This document shows, one piece after another, positions 36,323 through 44,295 of a stretch of 53,291 nucleotides of DNA. The position numbers and the translations under genes were made by a program. Within the stretch, counting starts at the first letter, position 1; the number at the start of each line of letters is the position of its first letter. Source of the DNA: Deltaproteobacteria bacterium (GTDB taxonomy: Bacteria > Desulfobacterota > DSM-4660 > Desulfatiglandales > Desulfatiglandaceae); the NCBI GenBank assembly GCA_022340265.1, contig JAJDOH010000254.1, positions 1 to 53,291 on the forward strand, given 5' to 3'. The notes below the pieces were generated by a model that saw nothing but the letters and a program-made list of their open reading frames with translations, did not search any database and was not told the origin of the DNA.

Positions 36323-37912
36323 TTACACCAGCCCCAGCAATTTCCACCAGACTGCAGCAACCAGCACGAGAATACCCAGCAAAATGGGTGTGGCCACAAG
36401 CCCCACTTTTGTGAGGTCACTCGATTTGAAATATCGGTAGCTGTAAGCGATGGCATTGGGGGGGCAGCCGATGACCAGAAGCATGGCGAAAGAGGTGGCA
36501 GTTCCGAGACAGAGGGCAATGATCCTGGGGTCAACCCCTTCCAGTTGCGCCATGGGGATTACGATGGGCAAAATAAGGGCGGCTGCGGCCACGTTGGCCA
36601 TGGCATTTGTCACCAGCGCTCCGAAAACCCCCACGCCCACAAAGAGGAGTAACCAACCGCCACCCTGAACCATGGGAAAAAAGATATTTGCAAAGTAGGT
36701 GGCAGCGCCGGAATAGCCCATGGCAAGGCCCAGAGAGATGCCCCCGCCAAATATGAAAAGGGCTGTCCCCCATTCAAGATTTTCGTGAATGTCTTCCCAT
36801 TTCAGGATTTTCATCAACACCAGGGCTGCTACGGCCGCCATGCCCGTTACCGAATAGTGCATGCCGTGCACGCCTTTTGTCAACCACGAAACAAAAGCCA
36901 GCCCTATGATAATGAGCGTCTTTTTTTCCATGGAAGTCCAGGGGCCTAGGTCTTCGTCGAAATCGGGCAGTTTAAATTTGGGATCGGGCCTGAACACGAA
37001 ATATACGATCAGCACAGCAGCCGGCACAGTAAGGAGGGCGGCCGGCATGGCGTACTTTATCCAGTCAAAGAAACTGATTTCCATCCCCGTGAATTCATGA
37101 AGGAAGGCCGCGGAGACCATACATCGGCCGCCGCCCACCAGACTTCCCATGCCGCCGCAGGAACAGGCGAAAGGAAGAGACAGCATCATGAATTTTGCCG
37201 TGTTGGTATGCGGTTCTATCCCTACGGCTCTCATGAGGGGAAGCATGGTGATAATCCCTATGGCGCACGCGGCTGCATCATGCATGAAAGAGGATGCGAG
37301 GCCGAGACCCATGGAGATGATAAAGGTGAACTTGACCACGCTGTTTCCGGCTTTTTTGACAATAAAAAAACCGAGTCTTTTGGTCAGCCCCGCTTTGTCA
37401 AGGGAAATGGCAAAGATCAGGCAGCACATGATGAATATCACCACCGGATGCATATAAGGCGCCCAGGCCTCCTTCACATCCGTGATTCCCATCAATACCA
37501 GAAAAACACCGATACAGATGGCGGTGATTTCAAGGGGGATGGGTTCAACGATGAAAAGGAAGACGAGAACCGCCAGGACGGCCAGGAAGCGTTTGGCTTT
37601 GGGTGAAAGACCGTTGATATATTCAATTTCGACCCCTCCAAGGTTAAGGGATGCGGCCGTCTTTATCAAAAAGGCCGCGGTTGCTTCCTTTCCCCCCGGG
37701 CTTTTTGCTTGGATAACGTATCCCGGGGTTTTCTCAGATTCTTGAGCCTCTTGAGAAAACAGGGCAAAGTGGCTGTTGACATGCTGAATAAGTTTCTGCG
37801 CTTTGTCACCGGTTATCCTGAATTTGGTTCCTTCCGGTCTTGGCAGCAACAGAACAATGACACCGAGCGCAAATGCGATACCGATCTGGACCCACTTTGA
37901 TTTTAAGAACAT
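36323..37912 (-). CDS. SLC13/DASS-family anion transporter with N-terminal insert
   Basis: Sodium-coupled anion transporter, 529 residues from ATG 37912, chosen because GGAGGGG sits directly upstream; the frame is open to 37975. About a dozen membrane segments follow, with family motifs such as FGGGISLGLAM and TNAMANVAAAALILPI. Between TM1 (7-24) and TM2 (from about 107) is an extra soluble segment of about 80 residues. Family substrates are dicarboxylates, citrate or sulfate. Given the dsr neighbourhood sulfate is possible, but this is inference. A sigma54-type promoter precedes it. Confidence 0.87.
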   Translation of the reverse strand: MFLKSKWVQIGIAFALGVIVLLLPRPEGTKFRITGDKAQKLIQHVNSHFALFSQEAQESEKTPGYVIQAKSPGGKEATAAFLIKTAASLNLGGVEIEYINGLSPKAKRFLAVLAVLVFLFIVEPIPLEITAICIGVFLVLMGITDVKEAWAPYMHPVVIFIMCCLIFAISLDKAGLTKRLGFFIVKKAGNSVVKFTFIISMGLGLASSFMHDAAACAIGIITMLPLMRAVGIEPHTNTAKFMMLSLPFACSCGGMGSLVGGGRCMVSAAFLHEFTGMEISFFDWIKYAMPAALLTVPAAVLIVYFVFRPDPKFKLPDFDEDLGPWTSMEKKTLIIIGLAFVSWLTKGVHGMHYSVTGMAAVAALVLMKILKWEDIHENLEWGTALFIFGGGISLGLAMGYSGAATYFANIFFPMVQGGGWLLLFVGVGVFGALVTNAMANVAAAALILPIVIPMAQLEGVDPRIIALCLGTATSFAMLLVIGCPPNAIAYSYRYFKSSDLTKVGLVATPILLGILVLVAAVWWKLLGLV

Positions 37913-37959
37913 TTCCCCTCCATGAACACTGGTTTTGAGTTTGGTTTTCTTCTGTGACA

Positions 37960-37974
37960 GCAACAAGTGTTCCA
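37960..37974 (-). promoter_or_regulatory. Sigma54-type promoter before the DASS transporter
   Basis: The minus strand reads TGGAAC-N5-TTGC with exact -24/-12 spacing, one mismatch from TGGCAC-N5-TTGC. The -12 region TTGTTGCTGT is identical to that at 30895-30909. Transcription would start about 37 bases before ATG 37912. The inverted repeat at 38065-38120 lies about 90-145 bases upstream, where activator sites usually sit. Confidence 0.7.
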
Positions 37975-38064
37975 AAAAATGCCGTAAGGGCTGAAAATAA
38001 TGTAACTATTTGATAAGGCAGGTTAAATAAGCAAGGCTCAAGCGAAACCCAACAGCAGCGCTAC

Positions 38065-38120
38065 CATATGGGTGTCGCCGTTCCTTTACGTATTGCAAAA
38101 ATACCTGTCACACCCATATG
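38065..38120. repeat. Long-spaced inverted repeat, possible activator site
   Basis: CATATGGGTGT (38065-38075) and ACACCCATATG (38110-38120) are perfect 11-base inverted copies separated by 34 bases, in the gap between the transporter and the divergent Cache kinase. Nine Ts (38124 on) follow on the plus strand, so a terminator-like reading is possible, but no plus-strand gene lies upstream. The rest of the 378-base gap holds no gene; TGGCATGGATTGC near 38228 has wrong sigma54 spacing. Confidence 0.6.
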
Positions 38121-38290
38121 CTCTTTTTTTTAACGCCGGTAGGTATCGAATCGTAATGAGGGGAAAAAACCTATTATGTTGAGATGGTTATAGATTTTTA
38201 TGGCTTTTCGGGGCCGATCTCTTTCTTTGGCATGGATTGCGCAGTTAATAAAGATGATGCTTCCCAATTCCCACTGAAAGGAAATCGAAT

Positions 38291-40024
38291 ATGGGTCCGG
38301 TTCAAAAAAAATCCAACGGTCATTACCATTCACTGAGAAGGAACATCCTTCTGACAATCATCATTGTTTCAATCACGCCGATGATCCTGGTTAGTATCAG
38401 TATCCTTTATCAGTTCAACGTATCCTATCGGGAAAAAGTCGAAGCGCATCTTAAAACGCTGGTAAAAAAGCACAAGCAAAACGTAGACAACTTCCTCAAA
38501 GAAAAATCGGGCGATATTGCATCGCTGGCAAAAACATTCACTTTTGGGGAGATGAGCGATGAGTCATTCCTTAAAGACAGGCTTGCGGTGCTTCAGGAGG
38601 AGTATGATCCCGCCTTTGTGGACCTTGGGGTGATCAACGCTCGAGGCGTTCAAATGGCGTATGCCGGACCGTTCAACCTGGGAAAAGCGGTTTATTCATC
38701 TGCTGAATGGTTCAAAAAAGCCATGGGAAGCGACAAGGTATACGTGAGCGATGTCTTTTTGGGAATTCGGGGCCTGCCCCATTTTATTGTGGCTGTGAGA
38801 GACAACTGGAATGGGGAACCCTGGATATTGAGGGCGACCATCGATTTTGTGGCATTTAATGATCTCGTGGAAAATATTCGCATTGGTGAGACCGGTTTTG
38901 CCTTTATCCTGAACAGCGAAGGAAAATTCCAGACCAAGCCCCTTCACAACATCATTCCCACCAAAGAGCCGTATGCGGGGTTTTTAAAAAACGAAACCAA
39001 ATTGCAAGACAAAATAACCCTTATTGAAAGGGAAGATACTTCCGGGCTCGATGAGATTTATGTGGCTGCCTTTTTGAAAGGCGGCCAGTGGCTGCTGGTC
39101 TATCAACAGAGGGCAGCGGATGCATATACAGACCTGCGAAATGCGTTCAACGTGACGCTTGCTATTATTTTGCTGGGCAGTGTCGGCATCATCAGCATGG
39201 CATACATACTTTCGAAGAAAATGGTAAGCCGAATTGTCCGGATGGACAAGGAAAAGCAGATCATGAACACCCAGATTGTGGAAACGGGAAAGCTTGCATC
39301 CATCGGTGAGCTTGCTGCAGGTATCGCCCACGAGATCAATAACCCCGTCGCCATTATGGTTGAAGAAGCCGGTTGGATTGAGGATCTTTTGAGCGAGGAA
39401 GACATCAAAGAAAGCAAAAATCTGGAAGAATTCAGACGAGCGCTGAAACAGATTGATGTCCAGGGAAAAAGGTGCAAAGAGATAACACACAAATTACTCA
39501 GTTTTGCGAGGAAAAGCGACTCAAAGGTCCAGGATGTTCAGGTTAATGAATTGCTGAGGGAGGTGATTTCCCTCTCCGAGCAGAGGGCGAAATACAGCAA
39601 TGTTGTCATCACCAAATCCTTTGAAGATAATCTTCCTACCATAAGAGTCTCGGAATCGGAGCTACAGCAGGTTTTTCTTAATCTCATCAATAACGCCCTT
39701 GATGCCATGGATAAAGCGGGCGGAAACATCAACATATCCACAAAAACGGTGCCGGGACATGCGGGACGGGATATCCAGATTCAGGTGGCGGATGAAGGAA
39801 CGGGAATTCCGGAGTCCAATTTGATTAGAATTTTCGATCCGTTCTATACGACCAAGCCTGTAGGAAAGGGAACAGGCCTTGGGCTTTCCATATGTTACGG
39901 TATTATCAAACAACTGGGTGGCGATATTGAAGTCAAAAGTGCCATTGGTGAGGGGGCTCGGTTTATCATCAGAATTCCTCTGGATGGGGAAGAAAAAAAG
40001 AAAGTTTCGAACCTTTCACAATAA
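38291..40024 (+). CDS. Cache-domain sensor histidine kinase
   Basis: The protein has 577 residues. TM1 lies at about 20-42, an extracytoplasmic double-Cache-like sensor at 45-285 (FVDLGVINARGVQMAYAGPF and TGFAFILNSEGKF), TM2 at about 292-315, then HisKA with H357 in GIAHEINNPVAIMVEEAGW, and HATPase_c (NLINNALDAM, DEGTGIP, GTGLGLS). Such Cache kinases sense small organic anions in many bacteria. The H-box region is paralogous to the REC-kinase fusion at 35135. Its partner receiver follows at 40083 after 58 bases. Confidence 0.92.
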   Translation: MGPVQKKSNGHYHSLRRNILLTIIIVSITPMILVSISILYQFNVSYREKVEAHLKTLVKKHKQNVDNFLKEKSGDIASLAKTFTFGEMSDESFLKDRLAVLQEEYDPAFVDLGVINARGVQMAYAGPFNLGKAVYSSAEWFKKAMGSDKVYVSDVFLGIRGLPHFIVAVRDNWNGEPWILRATIDFVAFNDLVENIRIGETGFAFILNSEGKFQTKPLHNIIPTKEPYAGFLKNETKLQDKITLIEREDTSGLDEIYVAAFLKGGQWLLVYQQRAADAYTDLRNAFNVTLAIILLGSVGIISMAYILSKKMVSRIVRMDKEKQIMNTQIVETGKLASIGELAAGIAHEINNPVAIMVEEAGWIEDLLSEEDIKESKNLEEFRRALKQIDVQGKRCKEITHKLLSFARKSDSKVQDVQVNELLREVISLSEQRAKYSNVVITKSFEDNLPTIRVSESELQQVFLNLINNALDAMDKAGGNINISTKTVPGHAGRDIQIQVADEGTGIPESNLIRIFDPFYTTKPVGKGTGLGLSICYGIIKQLGGDIEVKSAIGEGARFIIRIPLDGEEKKKVSNLSQ

Positions 40025-40082
40025 GAGGTTTCCGGCGTTTCTTTAACGAGACGCCTCATTTTAAAGGTATTTAGGAGGTAAC

Positions 40083-40508
40083 ATGGGCAGTAGAGGCCGA
40101 AAAACACCGTTTCATAATTCCACCATTCGCCAGAACCAGAGGATCAAGCTTCTCCTGGTGGATGACGAAAGGGAGTTTTTGAAGGTTCTGTCAAATAGGC
40201 TGCGCAAGCGTGGCATCGAAGTGGAAACGGCATCCAGCGGCGCAAAGGCCATTCAATCACTTCGCCGGGTGGACTTTGATATCGCCGTTGTGGATCTCAA
40301 GATGGAAGACATGGGGGGCATTGAGGTGCTGCAGATATTCAAGAAAATGGCTCCCGAAATGCCCATTATCATTTTGACCGGGCATGGTTCCGAACAGGCA
40401 CTCCAAGAAGGTATGACCAGCGGTGCTTATGACTATCTGATGAAACCTTGTGATATTGAGGACCTGCTGGCGAAAGTAAGGGACGCGGCTGACGTCGATG
40501 ATCCATAA
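40083..40508 (+). CDS. Receiver-only response regulator
   Basis: The product has 141 residues: a basic N-terminal stretch of about 20 residues, then a receiver (LLLVDDEREF, phospho-acceptor in AVVDLKMEDMGG, LTGHGSE, LMKPCD). It has only a short end after the receiver, unlike the tails of its relatives at 30422 and 34599. ATG 40083 has TAGGAGG. It is likely the partner of the Cache kinase upstream, with output by protein contact. A bidirectional terminator follows. Confidence 0.9.
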   Translation: MGSRGRKTPFHNSTIRQNQRIKLLLVDDEREFLKVLSNRLRKRGIEVETASSGAKAIQSLRRVDFDIAVVDLKMEDMGGIEVLQIFKKMAPEMPIIILTGHGSEQALQEGMTSGAYDYLMKPCDIEDLLAKVRDAADVDDP

Positions 40509-40529
40509 TGGGACGACATTTGAATCATA

Positions 40530-40575
40530 AAAAAAGGCACGAGGAAGCGGCATTGCCGTTTTCTTGTGCCTTTTT
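40530..40575. terminator. Bidirectional intrinsic terminator between receiver and dsrC
   Basis: AAAAAGGCAC (40531-40540) pairs with GTGCCTTTTT (40566-40575), with a further inner stem GCGGCA/TGCCGT region. Seven As at 40529-40535 give a U tract for the minus-strand dsrC transcript; five Ts end the plus-strand transcript of the receiver gene. It insulates the signalling island from dsrC. Confidence 0.88.
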
Positions 40576-40634
40576 GGTTCGGTACTGTCTAATTCCGGGA
40601 ATTACACTAAATTTTCACGGTTTGTCATCAGAAA

Positions 40635-40952
40635 TTATACACAACCGGTCGGTTTGGGCAGTCCGGCCATTTTACAGGCGCCTTTGCCGGGTCCCGAGGG
40701 GAACAATTCGTAGATGTATTTCAGTTTGTAGCCGGTGACTTTGGAAAGAATCCTGACCATGGGGGCGATACCGTTTTTCCGGTAGTACTCCTGCAGCACT
40801 TCAACGACCTTCTTATGTTCATCCGTCAGTTCTTCGATGCCTTCGGTTGACTTCACATATTTCATCCATCCTTCGTCCCAGTTGGAGAAGTCGTCGATGA
40901 ATCCGTCTTCGTCAACAACGTAGGATTTTCCTTCAAATTCTACTGTTGCCAT
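40635..40952 (-). CDS. dsrC: Sulfur carrier protein DsrC
   Basis: Substrate-sulfur carrier for dissimilatory sulfite reductase; it forms the trisulfide released by DsrAB and reduced by the DsrMKJOP membrane complex. The product is 105 residues, with both C-terminal redox cysteines: C93 in GKGACKMAG and the penultimate C104 in KPTGCV, the marks of true DsrC rather than TusE. ATG 40952 has GGGAGG upstream. It has its own promoter (41044-41072) and terminator, consistent with high, independent expression. Confidence 0.97.
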   Translation of the reverse strand: MATVEFEGKSYVVDEDGFIDDFSNWDEGWMKYVKSTEGIEELTDEHKKVVEVLQEYYRKNGIAPMVRILSKVTGYKLKYIYELFPSGPGKGACKMAGLPKPTGCV

Positions 40953-41004
40953 ACCTAAATTAACCTCCCTTTGTTAATTAAAATACCTTAAAAAGATACT
41001 AAAC

Positions 41005-41020
41005 CTGAATATTCATTCAG
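41005..41020 (-). repeat. Inverted repeat in the dsrC leader
   Basis: CTGAAT (41005-41010) and ATTCAG (41015-41020) flank ATTC, about 20 bases into the predicted dsrC transcript. It could be a small mRNA hairpin that stabilises the 5' end or an operator; no function is known. Confidence 0.4.
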
Positions 41021-41043
41021 CGAACACAATACATAATCGGAAC

Positions 41044-41072
41044 AGTATAATTCCCATTTTCTGAATTGTCAA
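41044..41072 (-). promoter_or_regulatory. Near-consensus sigma70 promoter for dsrC
   Basis: On the minus strand TTGACA (41072-41067), a 17-base spacer and TATACT (41049-41044) give a perfect -35 and five of six -10 matches. The -35 box overlaps the stop codon of the upstream dsrN gene. The expected 5' leader of dsrC is about 85 bases. This is the strongest promoter match seen in the window. Confidence 0.85.
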
Positions 41073-42496
41073 ATGTTCTTTTTGAGCTTCTCAGGGGTTT
41101 TGCCCCCCTTTTTTTCTTTGAAATTTAAGGCTGCTCTCATGAGGCCCTTTACCCAATCAGGTTCACCGGCGGCATGCACGTGGGTATAGGTCCCCAGAAC
41201 ATTTTTTCTGCAAATGCCATCTTTTCCGCTGTCAATGCCGTTACCCCGCTGAACCTTAAACGCGAAGCGTACCCTCTCTTCGGGAGCTGTCAGAATAGCT
41301 TTGGAATAGTGAAATTCGTGTCCACGCAAAATTTTTCCAACCGGATAGTAAGGATTTTGCCCACAGGTTTCAAGAATGGTATACCCGTGCCCCTGAGGTT
41401 TCTTTTGAAAAACAAAATCCAAAGGGAGTGCACCGACCATGGGGTAATGATGGCCGGGCAACCGTATCTGCTCTCCCAGATATATGAGGCCGCCGCATTC
41501 CGCATAAACGGGAAGACCATTTTCGATTGCTTCTTTCAGCGCGGTTCTGAAGGGAACGTTATTCGCCAGGTATTGAGCCTGGGTTTCAGGAAATCCACCA
41601 CCGATATAGAGAGCATCCAGATCCGGCAGGGCATTGGCGGAAATAGCATCCAGTTTAATGAGATCAGCACCCCCTTTTTCCAGTTCGGAGATATTTTCAG
41701 GGTAGTAGAACCAGAGCGACTGATCCCTTATGAAACCGATTCTCGGGCGAAATGGCATTTTTTTCGCAACGGTTTTCGCTTCAAAGGGGTGGCTGATCAG
41801 GTCCAATTCCGGGGCCGTACCTGCGATTTTCTGAATGCGCTCAAGGTCCAGGTTGTCCAGGACGATTTTCCGGGCCCACGATATGGCTTTTCGTGCGCGA
41901 TCACGCTCCTGGTGAGGCACCAGCCCCATGTGTCTTTCGGGAAAGGGATTTTCTTTGAGCTTGGGGACCGAGCCCACCACTGGAATGCCGCAATATTTCC
42001 AAATGGCGTTGGTGATCAGGTTCTTTTGCCGCGGTCCCGCGACGCGATTCAAAATAACGCCGGCGATATTCAGCTCCGGGTCAAATACCTGGCATCCTCG
42101 AACCAGGGCGGCCATGGTGCGTGTTGTCATGGTTACATCCAAGACAATCAGAACCGGTGCGTTAAGAAGTCTTCCCAGTTCGGCGGTGCTGCAACAACCA
42201 TCAATATCAAGCCCGTCATAAAGCCCCCGGTTTCCTTCAATCAGGGAAATTCCTTCTTGCCCGGAATGGTTCAAAAAGGAATTGAAGATCTGTTCTTCAT
42301 TCATTAAAAACGGATCCAGGTTATAACAGGGCACTTCCGCTGCCATGGAAAGCCAGCCTGCGTCGATGAAATCCGGGCCTTTCTTGAAAGGCGCCACCTG
42401 AAGGGACTTTTCACGCCATGCAGCGGCAAGGCCCAGGGATAAAATGGTCTTTCCGGAACCGCCTTTGAGCGCAGCGATTATAATTCGGGGATACAT
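41069..42496 (-). CDS. dsrN: CobB/CbiA-type amidotransferase, probable DsrN siroheme amidase
   Basis: The product has 475 residues. An N-terminal ATP-binding part (residues 1-200; AALKGGSGKTILSLGLAAAW) precedes a class I glutaminase-like domain (YIGGGFPETQAQYL, YAECGGLIYLG with the catalytic Cys, and a late THVHA His). The family makes cobyrinate a,c-diamide; the homologue in dsr loci, DsrN, amidates siroheme for DsrAB. Its position divergent from dsrA and beside dsrC supports that role. A true cobalamin enzyme cannot be excluded from sequence alone. Confidence 0.85.
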   Translation of the reverse strand: MYPRIIIAALKGGSGKTILSLGLAAAWREKSLQVAPFKKGPDFIDAGWLSMAAEVPCYNLDPFLMNEEQIFNSFLNHSGQEGISLIEGNRGLYDGLDIDGCCSTAELGRLLNAPVLIVLDVTMTTRTMAALVRGCQVFDPELNIAGVILNRVAGPRQKNLITNAIWKYCGIPVVGSVPKLKENPFPERHMGLVPHQERDRARKAISWARKIVLDNLDLERIQKIAGTAPELDLISHPFEAKTVAKKMPFRPRIGFIRDQSLWFYYPENISELEKGGADLIKLDAISANALPDLDALYIGGGFPETQAQYLANNVPFRTALKEAIENGLPVYAECGGLIYLGEQIRLPGHHYPMVGALPLDFVFQKKPQGHGYTILETCGQNPYYPVGKILRGHEFHYSKAILTAPEERVRFAFKVQRGNGIDSGKDGICRKNVLGTYTHVHAAGEPDWVKGLMRAALNFKEKKGGKTPEKLKKNI

Positions 42497-42628
42497 GGAA
42501 TTATCTCTGATTAAGCGATGTTGCTTCTTTTGTGATTACGGTTAACGGTCAAAAAAGTTTTGGGAATAAGGAACATGGTCGTTTGAAATTGTCAACAAAA
42601 AACTCTTGGAATGTTTCTGTTTTTTTTA

Positions 42629-42658
42629 TTGACATCCTGCCGGCCTTTTGATTATTAA
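42629..42658 (+). promoter_or_regulatory. Candidate sigma70 promoter for dsrABD
   Basis: TTGACA at 42629-42634, an 18-base spacer and TATTAA at 42653-42658. Transcription would start near 42665, leaving a leader of about 200 bases before dsrA. A divergent TTGACA (minus strand, 42595-42590) may serve dsrN, but no good -10 box is seen for it. Confidence 0.6.
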
Positions 42659-42679
42659 CTTACTGAAAAATTGGTATTT

Positions 42680-42737
42680 GGTAAAAGTACGATTCGGCCG
42701 GATCGATTTTGAGGATTCGGTAAAAGATATAATTCGG
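42680..42737 (+). repeat. Direct repeat in the dsrA leader
   Basis: GGTAAAAG followed by ATTCGG occurs twice, at 42680-42697 and 42719-42737, with a period of 39-40 bases. A third ATTCGG lies between at 42715-42720, and TTCGGATAT occurs at 42733-42741 and 42806-42814. The repeats begin just after the predicted transcription start. A GAGGGAGGAGG stretch at 42775-42785 precedes a 12-codon ORF (GTG 42785) of unknown meaning. No further gene lies in the 368-base gap. Confidence 0.55.
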
Positions 42738-42864
42738 ATATTTCCGCAATCCCGACTACGGATAAGGCGTTTTTGAGGGAGGAGGTGAAGGGCTGCACTT
42801 ATTTTTTCGGATATATTCCTTAATGAGGGACCTTATATAATAACATTTTAAGGAGGCAAGTCTA

Positions 42865-44283
42865 ATGGCTTTTGAACCAAACGAAGAACAAAAGATATTG
42901 AAGTATGATGAGCTTCGCATCTACACCGATGAGGAGTTGAACAACTATACGGAGGATGAGCTTAAGAATTTCAAATGCAAGCACGACATCCCTGATATGG
43001 ACGAGCTGGAAAAAGGGCCTTGGCCGAGCTTTGTGGCGGATGCCAAACGAGAGGCCCTTCACCGCAGGAATCTGGCTGATGATCGAATGATGATTGATCG
43101 GGACGTTGTCGAGGACATGCTGGGACAGCTTCAAGTCTCCTTCGACGAAGGGGAAACCCATTGGAAACATGGCGGCATCGTGGGAGTGTTTGGTTATGGC
43201 GGTGGGGTGATCGGCAGGTACTCGGACTTACCTAAAAAGTTTCCTTCCATTGCGCATTTTCATACCATGCGGATCAACCAGCCGGCCAGCAAGTTTTACA
43301 CCAGCGATTACCTGCGCTGCATCTGCGACCTCTGGGAGTTCCGCGGCAGCGGCATGATGAATATGCATGGATCCACCGGTGATATGGTTTGCATCGGAAC
43401 CTTCACCGAACAGCTTGAGCCTATTTTCTATGAGCTGGGCCACGTGCTTCAGCAGGACCTGGGAGGTTCCGGTTCCAACCTGCGGACGCCGTCCTGCTGT
43501 ATCGGCAAGGCCCGCTGTGAATACTCCTGCATCGATACTCAGGCCCTTTGTTATGAGCTGACGCACTATTACCAGGATGAGCTGCACCGTCCGGCCTTCC
43601 CTTATAAGTTCAAATTCAAATTTGATGGTTGCCCCAACGGTTGCGTCGCCTCCATTGCCCGGTCGGACATGAGCTTTATCGGAACCTGGAAAGACGACAT
43701 CCGGATTAACCAGGAAGCGGTTCAGGCCTATATCGGCGGTGAAATAGCTCCCAACGCCGGCGCCCATGCGGGCAAAGACTGGGGTAAATTCGATATCGAT
43801 AAGGAAGTGATCAACCTCTGCCCCACCAACTGCATGTGGATGGAGGACGGCAAACTCATGATTGACGATAAGGAATGCACCCGTTGCATGCATTGCATCA
43901 ATACCATGCCGAGAGCTCTGAAGCCGGGTGTCGAGACCGGTGTGAGCATCCTGTTCGGCGCAAAGGCCCCGATCCTGGACGGTGCCCAGATGTCCGTTTT
44001 GACAATTCCTTTCATGAAATGCGAAGCACCGTATGAGGAAATCAAGGAAGTGGTTGAAAAGATCTGGGAATGGTGGCCGGAAGAAGGCAAGAACCGCGAA
44101 CGTCTGGGTGAACTGATCCAGCGTCAGGGTATTGCCAAACTGCTGGAGGTCCTGGAGATTCCGCCCATGCCGCAGATGGTGAAAGAGCCGAGAAGCAATC
44201 CCTACATCTTCTGGAAGGAAGAGGACGTGCCCGGTGGATGGGACCGCGATATCAACGACTACCGATCCAGACATGCGAGATAG
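42865..44283 (+). CDS. dsrA: Dissimilatory sulfite reductase alpha subunit
   Basis: With DsrB reduces sulfite in the terminal part of sulfate respiration, in the cytoplasm. The product is 472 residues. Cysteines C212 and C218, then C256 and C260, have exactly the C-X5-C and C-X3-C spacing of the sirohaem-cluster site. A ferredoxin-type insert holds C319, C323, C338, C341 and C344. ATG 42865 has AAGGAGG at 42851-42857. The wording is of the bacterial reductive type found in Desulfobacterota. dsrB follows after 12 bases. Confidence 0.98.
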   Translation: MAFEPNEEQKILKYDELRIYTDEELNNYTEDELKNFKCKHDIPDMDELEKGPWPSFVADAKREALHRRNLADDRMMIDRDVVEDMLGQLQVSFDEGETHWKHGGIVGVFGYGGGVIGRYSDLPKKFPSIAHFHTMRINQPASKFYTSDYLRCICDLWEFRGSGMMNMHGSTGDMVCIGTFTEQLEPIFYELGHVLQQDLGGSGSNLRTPSCCIGKARCEYSCIDTQALCYELTHYYQDELHRPAFPYKFKFKFDGCPNGCVASIARSDMSFIGTWKDDIRINQEAVQAYIGGEIAPNAGAHAGKDWGKFDIDKEVINLCPTNCMWMEDGKLMIDDKECTRCMHCINTMPRALKPGVETGVSILFGAKAPILDGAQMSVLTIPFMKCEAPYEEIKEVVEKIWEWWPEEGKNRERLGELIQRQGIAKLLEVLEIPPMPQMVKEPRSNPYIFWKEEDVPGGWDRDINDYRSRHAR

Positions 44284-44295
44284 GAGGAACACATA

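Noticed and set aside
35066..36652. Long plus-strand open frames (for example 342 codons at 35624-36652)
   Set aside because: They lie antisense to clear kinase and transporter genes and have no protein-like motifs.
38228..38240. TGGCATGGATTGC upstream of the Cache kinase as a sigma54 promoter
   Set aside because: The GG and GC elements are two bases too close for the fixed -24/-12 spacing.
41174..42307. 377-codon plus-strand open frame opposite dsrN
   Set aside because: Shadow of the dsrN gene; no recognisable domain.
42785..42823. 12-codon ORF in the dsrA leader as an attenuator peptide
   Set aside because: The start is too close to the GGAGG stretch, no terminator follows, and no codon run with regulatory sense is present.
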